A DNA stretch of 64,000 nucleotides from Lewinellaceae bacterium (GCA_020636075.1 JACJYO010000006.1:496001-560000); one strand, 5' to 3'. Numbered from the stretch's first letter, positions 25,907 to 33,961 are shown. Program-made: numbers and translations. Notes: a model not told the origin generated them from the letters alone.

Positions 25907-26653
25907 ATGGCTACTAAAATCAAACTGGCAGATTTTTCCACTACGGCGCCCAAAGGTTGGGACGAGGACGAAACCGAGAAAAAGACCAAAAAACTGGTCA
26001 AGGAACTGGGTGATTTACAACAACTGCTCTACGCTGAAGCCAAACATTCGGTGCTGGTGGTACTCCAGGGTATGGATGGCAGCGGCAAAGACGGTGCCGT
26101 GCACAAGGTGTTTGATGCCTGCCGCATTACCGGACTGGCGCTCACGGCATTCAAGAAACCTACGGAAGAAGAATTCGCGCACGATTTTCTATGGCGTGTG
26201 CACAAGGTAGCGCCACAAAAAGGCATGATTGCCATTTTTAACCGGAGCCATTACGAGGATATTCTTATCCAGCGCGTGCACGGCTGGATCGACGAAAAAC
26301 GCGTGGAGCAACGTATGAACGCCATCAACGCATTTGAAGAATTGTTGGCGTTTGACAACAACACCCACATTTTCAAATTCTACCTCCACATTTCAAAAGA
26401 CGAACAGGAAAAGCAACTGCTGCAGCGCATGGCTGAGCCTGATAAATACTGGAAACACAATCCCGGTGACTGGAAAGAACGCGAACTTTGGGACAAGTAC
26501 ATGGAGTGCTACGAAGATGCCATCAACAAAAGCAGTATTCCCTGGCACATCTGCCCGGTAGATGATCGCTGGTACCGCGATTATTTTATTGCGAAAACCC
26601 TGGTCGACGGGCTGAGTAAAGTGCCCATGGAAATGCCGCCGCTGGAAACGTAA
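25907..26653 (+). CDS. Polyphosphate kinase 2 family protein
   Basis: The 248-residue protein carries the PPK2 core: Walker A VVLQGMDGSGKDGAV near residue 50, FKKPTEEEFAHDFLWRVHK, Walker B IAIFNRSHYEDILI, and the lid/arginine region with FYLHISKDEQEKQLLQR, EPDKYWKHNPGDWKER and PVDDRWYRDYFIAK. PPK2 enzymes transfer phosphate between polyphosphate and AMP, ADP or GDP. The short single-domain form with GMDGSGKD resembles classes that phosphorylate AMP and/or ADP, but the class cannot be assigned by eye. Its TAA stop provides the first base of palindrome copy 5. Confidence 0.93.
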   Translation: MATKIKLADFSTTAPKGWDEDETEKKTKKLVKELGDLQQLLYAEAKHSVLVVLQGMDGSGKDGAVHKVFDACRITGLALTAFKKPTEEEFAHDFLWRVHKVAPQKGMIAIFNRSHYEDILIQRVHGWIDEKRVEQRMNAINAFEELLAFDNNTHIFKFYLHISKDEQEKQLLQRMAEPDKYWKHNPGDWKERELWDKYMECYEDAINKSSIPWHICPVDDRWYRDYFIAKTLVDGLSKVPMEMPPLET

Positions 26654-26673
26654 CGCCGTCTGGCAGACGGCGT
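26653..26673. repeat. 21-bp palindrome, copy 5
   Basis: ACGCCGTCT, GGC, AGACGGCGT, perfect arms. As in copy 1, its first A is the last base of the upstream stop codon TAA. It lies 16 bp before the S4 gene start. Confidence 0.87.
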
Positions 26674-26689
26674 GCAAAAAACGCCCAAC

Positions 26690-27070
26690 ATGGAAAAGGT
26701 ACGCATCGATAAATGGCTGTGGAGTGTCCGGATTTTCAAAAGCCGGACCATTTCGACCGACGCCTGCAAATCGGGCAAGGTGCGTGTCGACGGAGTAGCC
26801 GTAAAACCATCCTACCTCCTCACGGAGAACGAAGAAGTTGTCGTTAAAAAAGACGGGTTCAATTTTCAATTCCGGGCGTTGAAACTGATCGAAAAACGCG
26901 TCGGGGCGCCTATTGCCGTCACCTGCTATGAAAACATCACGCCGGCGGAAGAGATGAACAAATACCAATCCTGGTTCCTGAATGCAAAATCCACAGCCGA
27001 AAAACGGGAAAAAGGCGCCGGCCGGCCTACGAAAAAAGACCGGCGGGAGATTGATGAATTCAAAACCTAG
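26690..27070 (+). CDS. S4 domain RNA-binding protein (Hsp15-like)
   Basis: The ATG at 26690 gives 126 residues starting MEKVRIDKWLWSVRIFKSRT, exactly where Hsp15/S4 proteins begin; a GTG six codons earlier lies inside the palindrome and is unlikely. The S4 domain spans residues 5-65 (RIDKWLWSVRIFKSR, CKSGKVRVDGVAVKPSYLL). The C-terminal KREKGAGRPTKKDRREIDEF is the basic tail common to the family. Hsp15 rescues stalled 50S-nascent chain complexes in E. coli; a ribosome-related role is inferred. It probably shares a transcript with PPK2 (36-bp gap). Confidence 0.93.
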   Translation: MEKVRIDKWLWSVRIFKSRTISTDACKSGKVRVDGVAVKPSYLLTENEEVVVKKDGFNFQFRALKLIEKRVGAPIAVTCYENITPAEEMNKYQSWFLNAKSTAEKREKGAGRPTKKDRREIDEFKT

Positions 27071-27076
27071 CGTAGC

Positions 27077-27391
27077 TTACATCAACCCGAATACTTTGGC
27101 GTATTTCAGCATTTCACCGGGGTTACTGATTTTAAGTTTTCCGGTCATCATAGCCATCATCGGGTTCAAATCGCCGGAAATCAATTTGGAAAACGATTCG
27201 GCAGAGGTGGTCACCTTGCAGCTGGGCTCTCCGGAAAATCCTTCCGTAACACTTAATTTTCCGTTCTCCAATTGCACCGTAAACTGGCCGGCGTCAGCCA
27301 CATCAAAGTGAAACAGGGTGCTCATGCCTTCCAGCACATCGGGGTTTGCCTTGTTGGGCAGATCAAACAGAAACTTTTTTACGTCCATCAT
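27077..27391 (-). CDS. SCP2 sterol-binding domain protein
   Basis: This 104-residue protein consists only of an SCP2-like domain: FHFDVADAGQFTVQLENGKLSVTEG, then CKVTTSAESFSKLISGDLNPMMAMMTGKLKISNPGEMLKYAKVF, where the hydrophobic tunnel-lining helices and the G-K-L-K-x-x-G strand are typical. Such stand-alone domains bind lipids or fatty acyl chains. There is no signal peptide, so it is cytoplasmic. It is convergent with the S4 gene (6 bp between stops). Confidence 0.88.
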   Translation of the reverse strand: MMDVKKFLFDLPNKANPDVLEGMSTLFHFDVADAGQFTVQLENGKLSVTEGFSGEPSCKVTTSAESFSKLISGDLNPMMAMMTGKLKISNPGEMLKYAKVFGLM

Positions 27392-27557
27392 AGGAAAACA
27401 GGATTTTCGGCGCCCTAAGGTTTGATATAACTTAAACTTAATCTCAGGCGGGCCAATGTTCAGTTAAATTGCGCGCCAAAGGTAAGCGTTTGCCTAAATT
27501 TCCATGCTTGGAGGCCAAAGATGGATTTTAGGCTAACTCTAAAAGCACTGCATAAAA

Positions 27558-28478
27558 ATGACGGCACAAAAGCACATTCTTCTGATCTTCGGACTCATGT
27601 TTTCAGCTATTTCATTTCTTGCCTGTAAAATCACCGAGCGCAAGCCTGTACAAGCCCCTCCAGGTTTTGACTGGCAAGGGCACCGGGGGTGTCGCGGTTT
27701 GCTGCCGGAGAATTCCCTGCCCGCTTTTTTGCACGCGCTGGAGTATCCTGAAGTCCAAACGTTGGAACTCGATCTTGCTGTTTCAAAAGACAAGCAACTG
27801 ATCGTTAGCCATGAACCCTGGTTTAATCCAGGCATTTGCCGGCAACCCAACGGCGACTCTATATCCAAAAAAGATGCGGAAAGTTTCCTGATCTACAACA
27901 TGACCGTTGCGGAAATCCGGACCTTCGATTGTGGCAGTGCCGGCAATGCCCGGTTCCCACAGCAACGAACCATGCAGGTTTACAAACCGACATTCCGGGA
28001 GGTTGTAGAGGCTGTACAAAAGGCCAATCCTGAAAAAAATATCCGCTGGAATATCGAGATCAAAAGCCGCCCGGATTGGGATGGTATACGCACGCCGCCA
28101 ATACAGGAATTTGCCGAAATGGTTGACTCTGCGCTCAAAGCTCTGCACCTGGAAGAGCGGGCCATCGTGCAGTCGTTTGACGTGCGGCCGTTGCAAATCC
28201 TGCATGCGCGCAATCCCAAACTCCGCCTCGCCTTGCTCATTGAAAACCTGGATGGCTTTGATGCAAACCTCAAGCGCCTTGGATTTTTGCCAGATGCCTA
28301 CAGCCCGTACTATATTTTTGTCAATAAAAAATTGGTGCGCAAATGCCGTTCAAACAACATTCAACTGGTGCCCTGGACGGTGAATGATGTACCGTCCATG
28401 CGCCGCCTCATCCGCCTAGGCGTGCACGGAATTATCACAGACTACCCGAATTTGATTTCAGAAGTTGGCGGAGAGTAG
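27558..28478 (+). CDS. Glycerophosphodiester phosphodiesterase, lipoprotein
   Basis: The 306-residue protein begins with a lipoprotein signal ending in SFLAC (Cys23). The GDPD core follows: QGHRGCRGLLPENSLPAF (first catalytic His and the P-E-N-S loop), LELDLAVSKDKQLIVSHEPW (metal-binding E-x-D and second His), IEIKSRP, SFDVRPL and VPWTVNDVPSMRRLIRLGVHGIITDYP. It hydrolyses glycerophosphodiesters to glycerol-3-phosphate and an alcohol, here probably in the periplasm. A 29-bp perfect hairpin follows between it and the convergent DUF2807 gene. Confidence 0.95.
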   Translation: MTAQKHILLIFGLMFSAISFLACKITERKPVQAPPGFDWQGHRGCRGLLPENSLPAFLHALEYPEVQTLELDLAVSKDKQLIVSHEPWFNPGICRQPNGDSISKKDAESFLIYNMTVAEIRTFDCGSAGNARFPQQRTMQVYKPTFREVVEAVQKANPEKNIRWNIEIKSRPDWDGIRTPPIQEFAEMVDSALKALHLEERAIVQSFDVRPLQILHARNPKLRLALLIENLDGFDANLKRLGFLPDAYSPYYIFVNKKLVRKCRSNNIQLVPWTVNDVPSMRRLIRLGVHGIITDYPNLISEVGGE

Positions 28479-28517
28479 GGGAAAGGTGAAGATTTGAAAA
28501 GTCTGTCGTAGAATAAT

Positions 28518-28586
28518 TTTTTACCACGGAGACACCGAGGGCACGGAGTGATCTCACCCGTGCCCTCGGTGTCTCCGTGGTAAAAA
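28518..28586. repeat. Perfect 29-bp inverted repeat (CACGGAG type) between convergent genes
   Basis: The left arm 28518-28546 and the right arm 28558-28586 are exact reverse complements over 29 bp with an 11-nt loop. The left arm starts TTTTTACCACGGAG and the right ends CTCCGTGGTAAAAA, so each strand has a strong stem followed by a T/A run: it can work as a terminator both ways. The units CACGGAG, CACCGAG and CACGGAG recur at 7-9 bp spacing. The related element at 48115-48185 shares the CCACGGAG ends. Confidence 0.9.
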
Positions 28587-28608
28587 TTTGAAATCAACTA
28601 CCCGCTGC

Positions 28609-29346
28609 TCAGTTCGCGCGTTGCACCGAACCGGAACCGGAAACGTCCGAGTCCACCGAGGCTGTTCCCGAGTAGTACACATCACCGCTGCCGGAAATAC
28701 CGGCTTTCAGTGTTTGGGAAGCGTTACAGGTAACTGTGCCGGAGCCGGAAATACTTGCCTTGGCGCGTTCTGCTACCAGGTTTTTTGCATGGATGTCGCC
28801 ACTGCCGGCAATATCAAACTCGGCATCTGCGGCGCGGCCACTGACCTCAATTTCGCCGGAGCCGGCAATATCGCAGTTCATGGTTTGCACATCGGCTTCA
28901 GGCAGGATGATCTCGCCGGAACCGGCAATAGCCAGATCGAGCCGGTTGCCCCGGATCGGGTCAAAGGCTTCCAGACGGCCACTTCCGGCCATTTCAAAAG
29001 CATCAAAAGAAGGGGCACTCACCCGTATTTTCAGATGCTCTGCATTCGAGACATTTTCATCAAAATAAATGCGCAGTTTCCCGTTGTTAACCTCCGTTTT
29101 CAAAATGGACATCAGGTTTTCCTGGGCTTGCACCTCCACGGAATAATTATCGGAAATACGCACTTCCACCACACCGGGGATCGATGCCGACACTGCGTGA
29201 AAATTGCCGACGGACCGGCTTTCTGTATTTACAGGACCTTCACCGCGGATACCGAAGCCAAAGTTAAAGCCACCGTGTCCGCAGAACATCTGATTGCCAT
29301 AAATGAAAAAGCCGGCCACCAGCATGAAAAGAATTAGATAACGCAT
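28609..29346 (-). CDS. Head-GIN domain (DUF2807) protein
   Basis: The 245-residue protein has an N-terminal hydrophobic segment (MRYLILFMLVAGFFIYG) acting as signal or anchor. The rest is the DUF2807 'head GIN' beta-helix: ESRSVGNFHAVSASIPGVVEVRISDNYSVEVQA is the first strand set, followed by repeated turns built on G-S-G (EMAGSGRLEAF, AIAGSGEIIL, DIAGSGEIEVSG, DIAGSGDIHAK, SISGSGTVTC, GISGSGDVYYSG, DVSGSGSVQRAN). Each turn of about 20 residues is one coil. Members are exported and often called putative adhesins; the function is not established. Confidence 0.93.
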   Translation of the reverse strand: MRYLILFMLVAGFFIYGNQMFCGHGGFNFGFGIRGEGPVNTESRSVGNFHAVSASIPGVVEVRISDNYSVEVQAQENLMSILKTEVNNGKLRIYFDENVSNAEHLKIRVSAPSFDAFEMAGSGRLEAFDPIRGNRLDLAIAGSGEIILPEADVQTMNCDIAGSGEIEVSGRAADAEFDIAGSGDIHAKNLVAERAKASISGSGTVTCNASQTLKAGISGSGDVYYSGTASVDSDVSGSGSVQRAN

Positions 29347-29524
29347 ACGTAAGAGCTATTTTGTTGGATAGAATTGTTTTGAGTTTTTATCGGGGAAGCA
29401 GAGGGGATTAACAGGCTGTTATCAGATAAAAAGGGATTTTTGTCGTTGTTTTGGAGCTCTATCAATTAGACACATCGTTTGAAACTGTATTTTTTCAAAG
29501 GTTACAAATCTGCATAAAAAATTG

Positions 29525-29905
29525 ATGCACTGGCTTTTTTTACTGTTGAGCTGGCCGACAGCCTCCGGCATTCCGTTCACTCCGATTTATTCCGGAACGG
29601 TAGTGCGCTGGACAACCGAAATGGACCATGATTTCGGTGAAATCCCTGCCGGTAAACCTGCCCGTTTCGTTTTCAAGTTCCAAAACTTGCTGGACGAGCC
29701 CATTGTACTTCAAACCGTACGCACCACATGTGGTTGTACGGCGGCCGATTGGCCTGAGGCGCCCATTGAAGCGGGCACATCCGGTGATGTTGTGATTGAG
29801 TATGATGCCAATAAAATTGGGACCTTCCGGAAAAAAATTACGGTGTTTTTCGACAAACAGCGAAAGGCGGAAACATTGTGGATCCGGGGAGAGGTTTTAG
29901 AATGA
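29525..29905 (+). CDS. DUF1573 domain protein
   Basis: The ATG at 29525 gives 126 residues with a signal peptide (MHWLFLLLSWPTASG). The mature part is one DUF1573 beta-sandwich: DHDFGEIPAGKPARFVFKFQN, TVRTTCGCTAADWPEAPIEAGTSGDVVIEYDANKIGTFRKKITVF. The T-T-C-G-C-T motif with two Cys is the family hallmark. The function is unknown; the fold resembles ASH/PapD-like adaptor domains. Its stop codon (GAA TGA TGA) opens a heptad tract shared with the convergent recF. Confidence 0.9.
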   Translation: MHWLFLLLSWPTASGIPFTPIYSGTVVRWTTEMDHDFGEIPAGKPARFVFKFQNLLDEPIVLQTVRTTCGCTAADWPEAPIEAGTSGDVVIEYDANKIGTFRKKITVFFDKQRKAETLWIRGEVLE

Positions 29906-29978
29906 TGAGCGATGAGTGATGAATGGGTTCACCATGCACGAATGTTGTAGATATTCATCATTCATCACTCATCACTAT
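29903..29978. repeat. Heptad hairpin shared by the ends of DUF1573 and recF genes
   Basis: The left arm at 29903-29927 has TGATGAG, CGATGAG, TGATGAA; the right arm at 29952-29978 has TTCATCA, TTCATCA, CTCATCA, CTA. The arms are complementary with minor mismatches and a loop of about 25 nt. The last four sense codons and the stop of recF lie inside the right arm, and the DUF1573 stop opens the left arm. Confidence 0.78.
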
Positions 29979-31073
29979 TTCCCCGTTTTGCACATCAAAA
30001 ATCCGGTACTTCCCCGGAAATGCCGTTACTACGGATTCAATCCGGCTGCGCTGGGTATCAGTGATAAATATTTGACCAAACTCCCGTTCGATGAGCAAGC
30101 CCATCAGCTGATGCACGCGTTGTTCATCGAGTTTGGCAAAAATATCATCGAGCAGGAGCAAGGGGGCCAGATTTTTTTCGCGGCGCAATAGCTCATATTG
30201 CGCCAGCCGAAGTGCCAGCAGAAATGATTTCAACTGACCTTGTGAAGCGTATTTTTTGATGGGCTGCCCGCGCAAATTGAGACGCATGTCATCGCGGTGT
30301 GGTCCGGCTGCGGTGCGTTCGAGTGCACGGTCTTTGTCGCGGTTTTCGAGCAGGACCGCAGCAAAATCCCGGTCGCCAAGATTTGATTCCAATTCAACAG
30401 ATACCGGCTCATCCGTACCGGCAATGGCCGAATAAAATTCCTGAAAAAGTGGAACAAAGTGTTCTGCAAAGGCACTGCGTTTTTCGACGATGATTTTCGC
30501 CGGCTCTGGCAGCTGGCGGTCTAGCGCTTCGAGCAGGGTAGGGTCGAAGCGGCGGTGTTCGGCAAACAGTTTGAGCAAGGCATTGCGCTGTTTCAGCAGG
30601 TTGTTGTACAACAGCAGGTTTTGGAGGTACTCGGGATAAATTTGCGACAAGGTCGTATCGAGAAAACGCCGGCGTTCTTCGCTGCCGTCCTGCACCAGAC
30701 TGATATCGTCAGGCGCGATCATGACCACAGGAAACCGGCCAATATAGTCGGCAAGGCGCTCATAGGCGCTGCCGTTTTGTTCAACCACTTTGCGCTGCCC
30801 GGCTGCGTACTTGATCGCAATTTTACTTTTTTCCTTGTCATGTTGAAACTGACCTTCGAGCCGGAAAAAGGCCTCACCATGGAGGATCAGATTTTTGTCG
30901 GGCAAATTCCGGTGGCTGCGGGTCAGGCAGAGCATGTACACCGCATCGAGCAGGTTGGTTTTACCCATGCCGTTCAAACCCACAAAACAATTCAGCCGTG
31001 CCGAGAGGGAGACAGCCTGCTGTCGGTAGTTTTTAAAATTAGTGAGTTTAATCGACTGGAGATTCAATGTCAA
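29958..31073 (-). CDS. recF: DNA replication/repair protein RecF
   Basis: The TTG at 31073 (or 31067) is preferred, giving about 371 residues starting near LTLNLQSIKLTNFKNYRQ; the upstream ATG at 31136 lies inside a 29-bp tandem repeat and would add 21 unrelated residues. Features: Walker A GLNGMGKTNLLDAVY, the Q-loop region, AYERLADYIGRFPVVMIAPDDISLVQDGSEERRRFLD, the ABC signature YASQGQLKSFLLALRLAQYELL and Walker B PLLLLDDIFAKLD. RecF loads RecA at gaps with RecO and RecR. The final residues (VMSDE) are encoded by the heptad repeat. Confidence 0.93.
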   Translation of the reverse strand: MTLNLQSIKLTNFKNYRQQAVSLSARLNCFVGLNGMGKTNLLDAVYMLCLTRSHRNLPDKNLILHGEAFFRLEGQFQHDKEKSKIAIKYAAGQRKVVEQNGSAYERLADYIGRFPVVMIAPDDISLVQDGSEERRRFLDTTLSQIYPEYLQNLLLYNNLLKQRNALLKLFAEHRRFDPTLLEALDRQLPEPAKIIVEKRSAFAEHFVPLFQEFYSAIAGTDEPVSVELESNLGDRDFAAVLLENRDKDRALERTAAGPHRDDMRLNLRGQPIKKYASQGQLKSFLLALRLAQYELLRREKNLAPLLLLDDIFAKLDEQRVHQLMGLLIEREFGQIFITDTQRSRIESVVTAFPGKYRIFDVQNGEIVMSDE

Positions 31074-31087
31074 ACAAGTGAATAAGT

Positions 31088-31145
31088 AAATAACCCCAAA
31101 TGACCAATAATGACCCAAATAACCCCAAATGGCCAATAATGACCC
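31088..31145. repeat. Two tandem 29-bp repeats upstream of recF
   Basis: Copies at 31088-31116 and 31117-31145 differ at one base. Each is built of AAATAACCCC, AAATGACC (or GGCC) and AATAATGACCC. The units resemble those in the spacer at 25796-25895. The region lies between divergent recF and a lipoprotein gene. Confidence 0.85.
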
Positions 31146-31178
31146 TCAATACCCCAAACAATGCGAAGGTAAAAAGGA

Positions 31179-31186
31179 TATTTTTG
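31179..31186 (+). promoter_or_regulatory. Possible -7 element for the lipoprotein gene at 31210
   Basis: TATTTTTG matches TAnnTTTG and lies 23 bp before the ATG. A clear -33 TTTG at the right distance is missing, so confidence is modest. Confidence 0.4.
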
Positions 31187-31209
31187 CCGCTTGAAACAAC
31201 CCGACGCTT

Positions 31210-32094
31210 ATGTTCCGATTGATTTTGTTTGCCGGTGTCACATTCTGTTTGCTCCAGGCTTGTAACCCGCCGGTGCGCCTTAAACCTGCCAATGTTAAAA
31301 CCGGCCTGGATTCCACTTTTTATGCCGGGGTGGTGGAGGATGCCAAAACGGTGGATTTGCGCGAAGCGCGTTTTTTAGCAAAAATTAAGGTTGGCGACCT
31401 GGGCGTGAGCCTCGACTGTGATTACCCCGACATATTGGACCTGGCAACTTCCGAGGTGCGCCGTATCGGCGGCAACCTGCTGGTGCTCCAGGAGCATACC
31501 CGCAACAAAACCAAATCAAACTGCCACCGCATTAAAGGCGAAATTTATCAGGTTGCCAGCCTCGAAGGTCTCGAACCGCACATCAATTGGAATCCTGCCC
31601 GCCTGCTGCTGCCCGGCGATTTGCGCGGTAAGGTGCCGACAAGCACAGGCAATGGCCTGCCGCCGCTGCACACGGAGATCAGCTGCCGGATTGGTGGCGA
31701 CTACTTCAAGGAGGCTATCCTTCGCACCGAAACACTTTTTTGGACCGACAGTACCTATCGAACCGGGGACGCTGCATTTCAGGAATTTTTGCTCCGGCGC
31801 GCCCAGCTGTATTTTGATCTGGCTGAACTGCATGCCCGCAAGTTGAAATCGCGCCTTGCCGATCTGGGCGCCGATGTGACGGCCATTACCGGACAGTTTC
31901 GTGAAATGACTATCCAGCAAAAAGAACTATTGCGGCGGGAGCAACAAAGCCTGGAAGATGAGTTTGCCAAGGGCAGCAGGAAGACAGTCCTGGAGCGCTG
32001 GGAAAATCGAGTCAAAGCCGATCTGACCCAGCTTGCCGGCTTCGGTTCGGATATCGTAGTGGATTTGCGCAAGCAAAAAAAACGGCGGGGTTAG
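31210..32094 (+). CDS. Lipoprotein of unknown function
   Basis: I do not recognise the family. The 294-residue protein has a lipoprotein signal (MFRLILFAGVTFCLLQAC, Cys18). The first half is beta-rich with AKIKVGDLGVSLDCDYPDILDLATSEVRRIGGNLLVLQEH, a pattern like small 'inducer of stress' lipoproteins where a residue pair D-x-A-x-x-x-R-x-x-G-G-N precedes a strand. The second half (YFDLAELHARKLKSRLADLG...MTIQQKELLRREQQSLEDEF) is predicted helical and charged, possibly coiled coil. It is divergent from recF. Confidence 0.6.
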   Translation: MFRLILFAGVTFCLLQACNPPVRLKPANVKTGLDSTFYAGVVEDAKTVDLREARFLAKIKVGDLGVSLDCDYPDILDLATSEVRRIGGNLLVLQEHTRNKTKSNCHRIKGEIYQVASLEGLEPHINWNPARLLLPGDLRGKVPTSTGNGLPPLHTEISCRIGGDYFKEAILRTETLFWTDSTYRTGDAAFQEFLLRRAQLYFDLAELHARKLKSRLADLGADVTAITGQFREMTIQQKELLRREQQSLEDEFAKGSRKTVLERWENRVKADLTQLAGFGSDIVVDLRKQKKRRG

Positions 32095-32115
32095 TCTGCT
32101 GTATTCGGGTGGTTA

Positions 32116-32148
32116 ATTGTCGGCGTGACTTCGAGTCACGCCGACAAT
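32116..32148. repeat. Perfect 15-bp inverted repeat overlapping the 3' end of hutH
   Basis: ATTGTCGGCGTGACT, TCG, AGTCACGCCGACAAT. The hutH stop codon (minus strand, 32136-32138) and its last codons (L-S-A) lie within one arm. No T-run follows on either strand, so it is not a classic terminator. Confidence 0.85.
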
Positions 32149-33629
32149 GTGTTAACGACGTCCCGCAAAAACGCCACAGTCTGTTCCATGTCGTTGCTGA
32201 GTATCCGGTCGTCTTCCAGCCTGGGAACCACTTCCCGGTATTTTTCAACGATTGCCTCAATTTGCCGTGAAGATTGCAACGGGCGCCGGAATTCAAGCGC
32301 TTGTACAGCTACCATAAATTCGATAGCGAGTAAACGCTCCAGGTTTTGCACCACCCGCCGGGCTTTGGTAGCACCATTGGCGGCCATGCTCACATGATCT
32401 TCCTGACCATTGCAGCTCACGATACTGTCGGCGGAGGCCGGCGCACACAGCGTTTTGTTTTGACTGACAATGGCTGCTGCGGTGTATTGCGCGATCATCA
32501 TGCCGGAATGCAGGCCCGGGTTTTTCGTGAGGAAGTCGGGCAGGCCGCGTTGGCCGCCAATGAGCTGATAGATCCGCCGTTCGGCGATGTTGCCCAATTC
32601 CGCCAGGGCCAGGGCCAGGTAGTCGAGCGGAAGGGCCAGTGGCTGTGCATGAAAATTCCCGCCGGAGAGGATCAGGTCGGCATCCGGAAAAATATTGGGG
32701 TTGTCGGTCACGCTGTTTAGTTCGGTGAGCACCATTTGCTCGATATGGGCTATGGCATCCCGGCTGGCGCCATGCACCTGCGGCACGCAGCGGAAAGAAT
32801 AGGGGTCCTGCACACTGGTTTTTTCTGCATCGGCAATTGCGCTGCCGGCCAGCCACTGGCGCAGGGTGGCTGCCACTGCCAGTTGTCCTGCATGCGGTCG
32901 GATCTGGTGTATTCGTTCGTTGAGCGGGGAAAGCCTGCAATTGAAGGCATCAAATCCGATGGCAGCATTCAGGTCGGCCTGTGCGCTGAGACGGCGGCTT
33001 TCGAGCAGGCACCAAACGGCATAAGCCGCAGAAAACTGCGTACCGTTGAGCATGGCCAGGGCCTCCTTGGCTTTGAAGGTCAGCGGTTCCCAGCCCCGCA
33101 GTTGCAGGACTACATCTGCGCGCTGGCGGCGGTTTTCATACCAAACTTCGCCCATGCCGGCCAGTGGCAGCGTGAGGTGCGCCAGCGGGGCCAGATCGCC
33201 AGAAGCCCCGAGCGAACCCAATTCGAAGATGACCGGATTTATACCCGCATTGAAAAAATCGATCAACCGGTCCACGAGCACTTCCCGCACGCCGGAAAAC
33301 CCGTAGCACAGGTTTTGGGCTTTGAGCAACAGCATAATCCGGACAATTTCAGGCGGAACTGGATCGCCGGTCCCGGCGGCATGCGAGACGACCAGGTTGT
33401 GCTGCAGCTGCTCAATATCATTGTCGGAAATACGGATGTTGCACAGCGAGCCGAAGCCCGTGTTGATGCCGTAATACAATTCCCGGGGGTGCAGCATTTT
33501 TTCTTCCAGGTATGCGCGGCAATGGCGCACCCGGCGGCGCGCTTCATCAGACAATTCAAGTGGGTGGTTTTCGCGCAAAATGGTGGCTATCGATTCCAGC
33601 GAAAGATGGTCGGGATCAATCTGGTGCAT
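32136..33629 (-). CDS. hutH: Histidine ammonia-lyase (MIO enzyme)
   Basis: The ATG at 33629 gives 497 residues starting MHQIDPDHLSLESIATIL; a TTG 22 codons upstream is less likely. The self-forming MIO cofactor triad Ala142-Ser143-Gly144 is in LGSLGASGDLAPLAH. YYGINTGFGSL supplies the catalytic Tyr, and NLVVSHAAGTG carries Ser-His at the selectivity position, which in this superfamily is characteristic of histidine rather than tyrosine or phenylalanine lyases. VQDPYSFRCVPQVHG and GGNFHAQPLALPLD complete the active site. It converts histidine to urocanate and ammonia. No hutU, hutI or hutG is nearby, which is unusual for a catabolic gene. Confidence 0.93.
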   Translation of the reverse strand: MHQIDPDHLSLESIATILRENHPLELSDEARRRVRHCRAYLEEKMLHPRELYYGINTGFGSLCNIRISDNDIEQLQHNLVVSHAAGTGDPVPPEIVRIMLLLKAQNLCYGFSGVREVLVDRLIDFFNAGINPVIFELGSLGASGDLAPLAHLTLPLAGMGEVWYENRRQRADVVLQLRGWEPLTFKAKEALAMLNGTQFSAAYAVWCLLESRRLSAQADLNAAIGFDAFNCRLSPLNERIHQIRPHAGQLAVAATLRQWLAGSAIADAEKTSVQDPYSFRCVPQVHGASRDAIAHIEQMVLTELNSVTDNPNIFPDADLILSGGNFHAQPLALPLDYLALALAELGNIAERRIYQLIGGQRGLPDFLTKNPGLHSGMMIAQYTAAAIVSQNKTLCAPASADSIVSCNGQEDHVSMAANGATKARRVVQNLERLLAIEFMVAVQALEFRRPLQSSRQIEAIVEKYREVVPRLEDDRILSNDMEQTVAFLRDVVNTLSA

Positions 33630-33892
33630 AGTGGTCAGGTGCGTAAAATGTTGTTGAATAAGTTGGGCCAAATCGCAGCGTATTCGGGGCGTCAAAGGTA
33701 CGCGTTGGCGTTAAAAACGCTTAATGCTGCGTTAAGCGGCGGTTAAAGTGAAAAACAAAATAGAGTCGCACTTTATTTAAGTAGTAAGATTATCAGCTGG
33801 TTAGATTTTATTAACTGAAAAAATTTAAGCCGGTGGTGCAACTGTTAGCCTGTTCGTTTCGTCAGAAAACTGTCTGAACTTTTGAAATCGAC

Positions 33893-33900
33893 TAACTTTG
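33893..33900 (+). promoter_or_regulatory. Possible -7 element for the Skp/OmpH gene
   Basis: TAACTTTG matches TAnnTTTG and predicts a leader of about 55 nt. The -33 region (around ACTGTCTG) is a poor match. Confidence 0.42.
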
Positions 33901-33961
33901 CACACGCATTGTTACCTATATTAAAAACACCATCCACTCTCAAATCAGATTCCATTTTATT

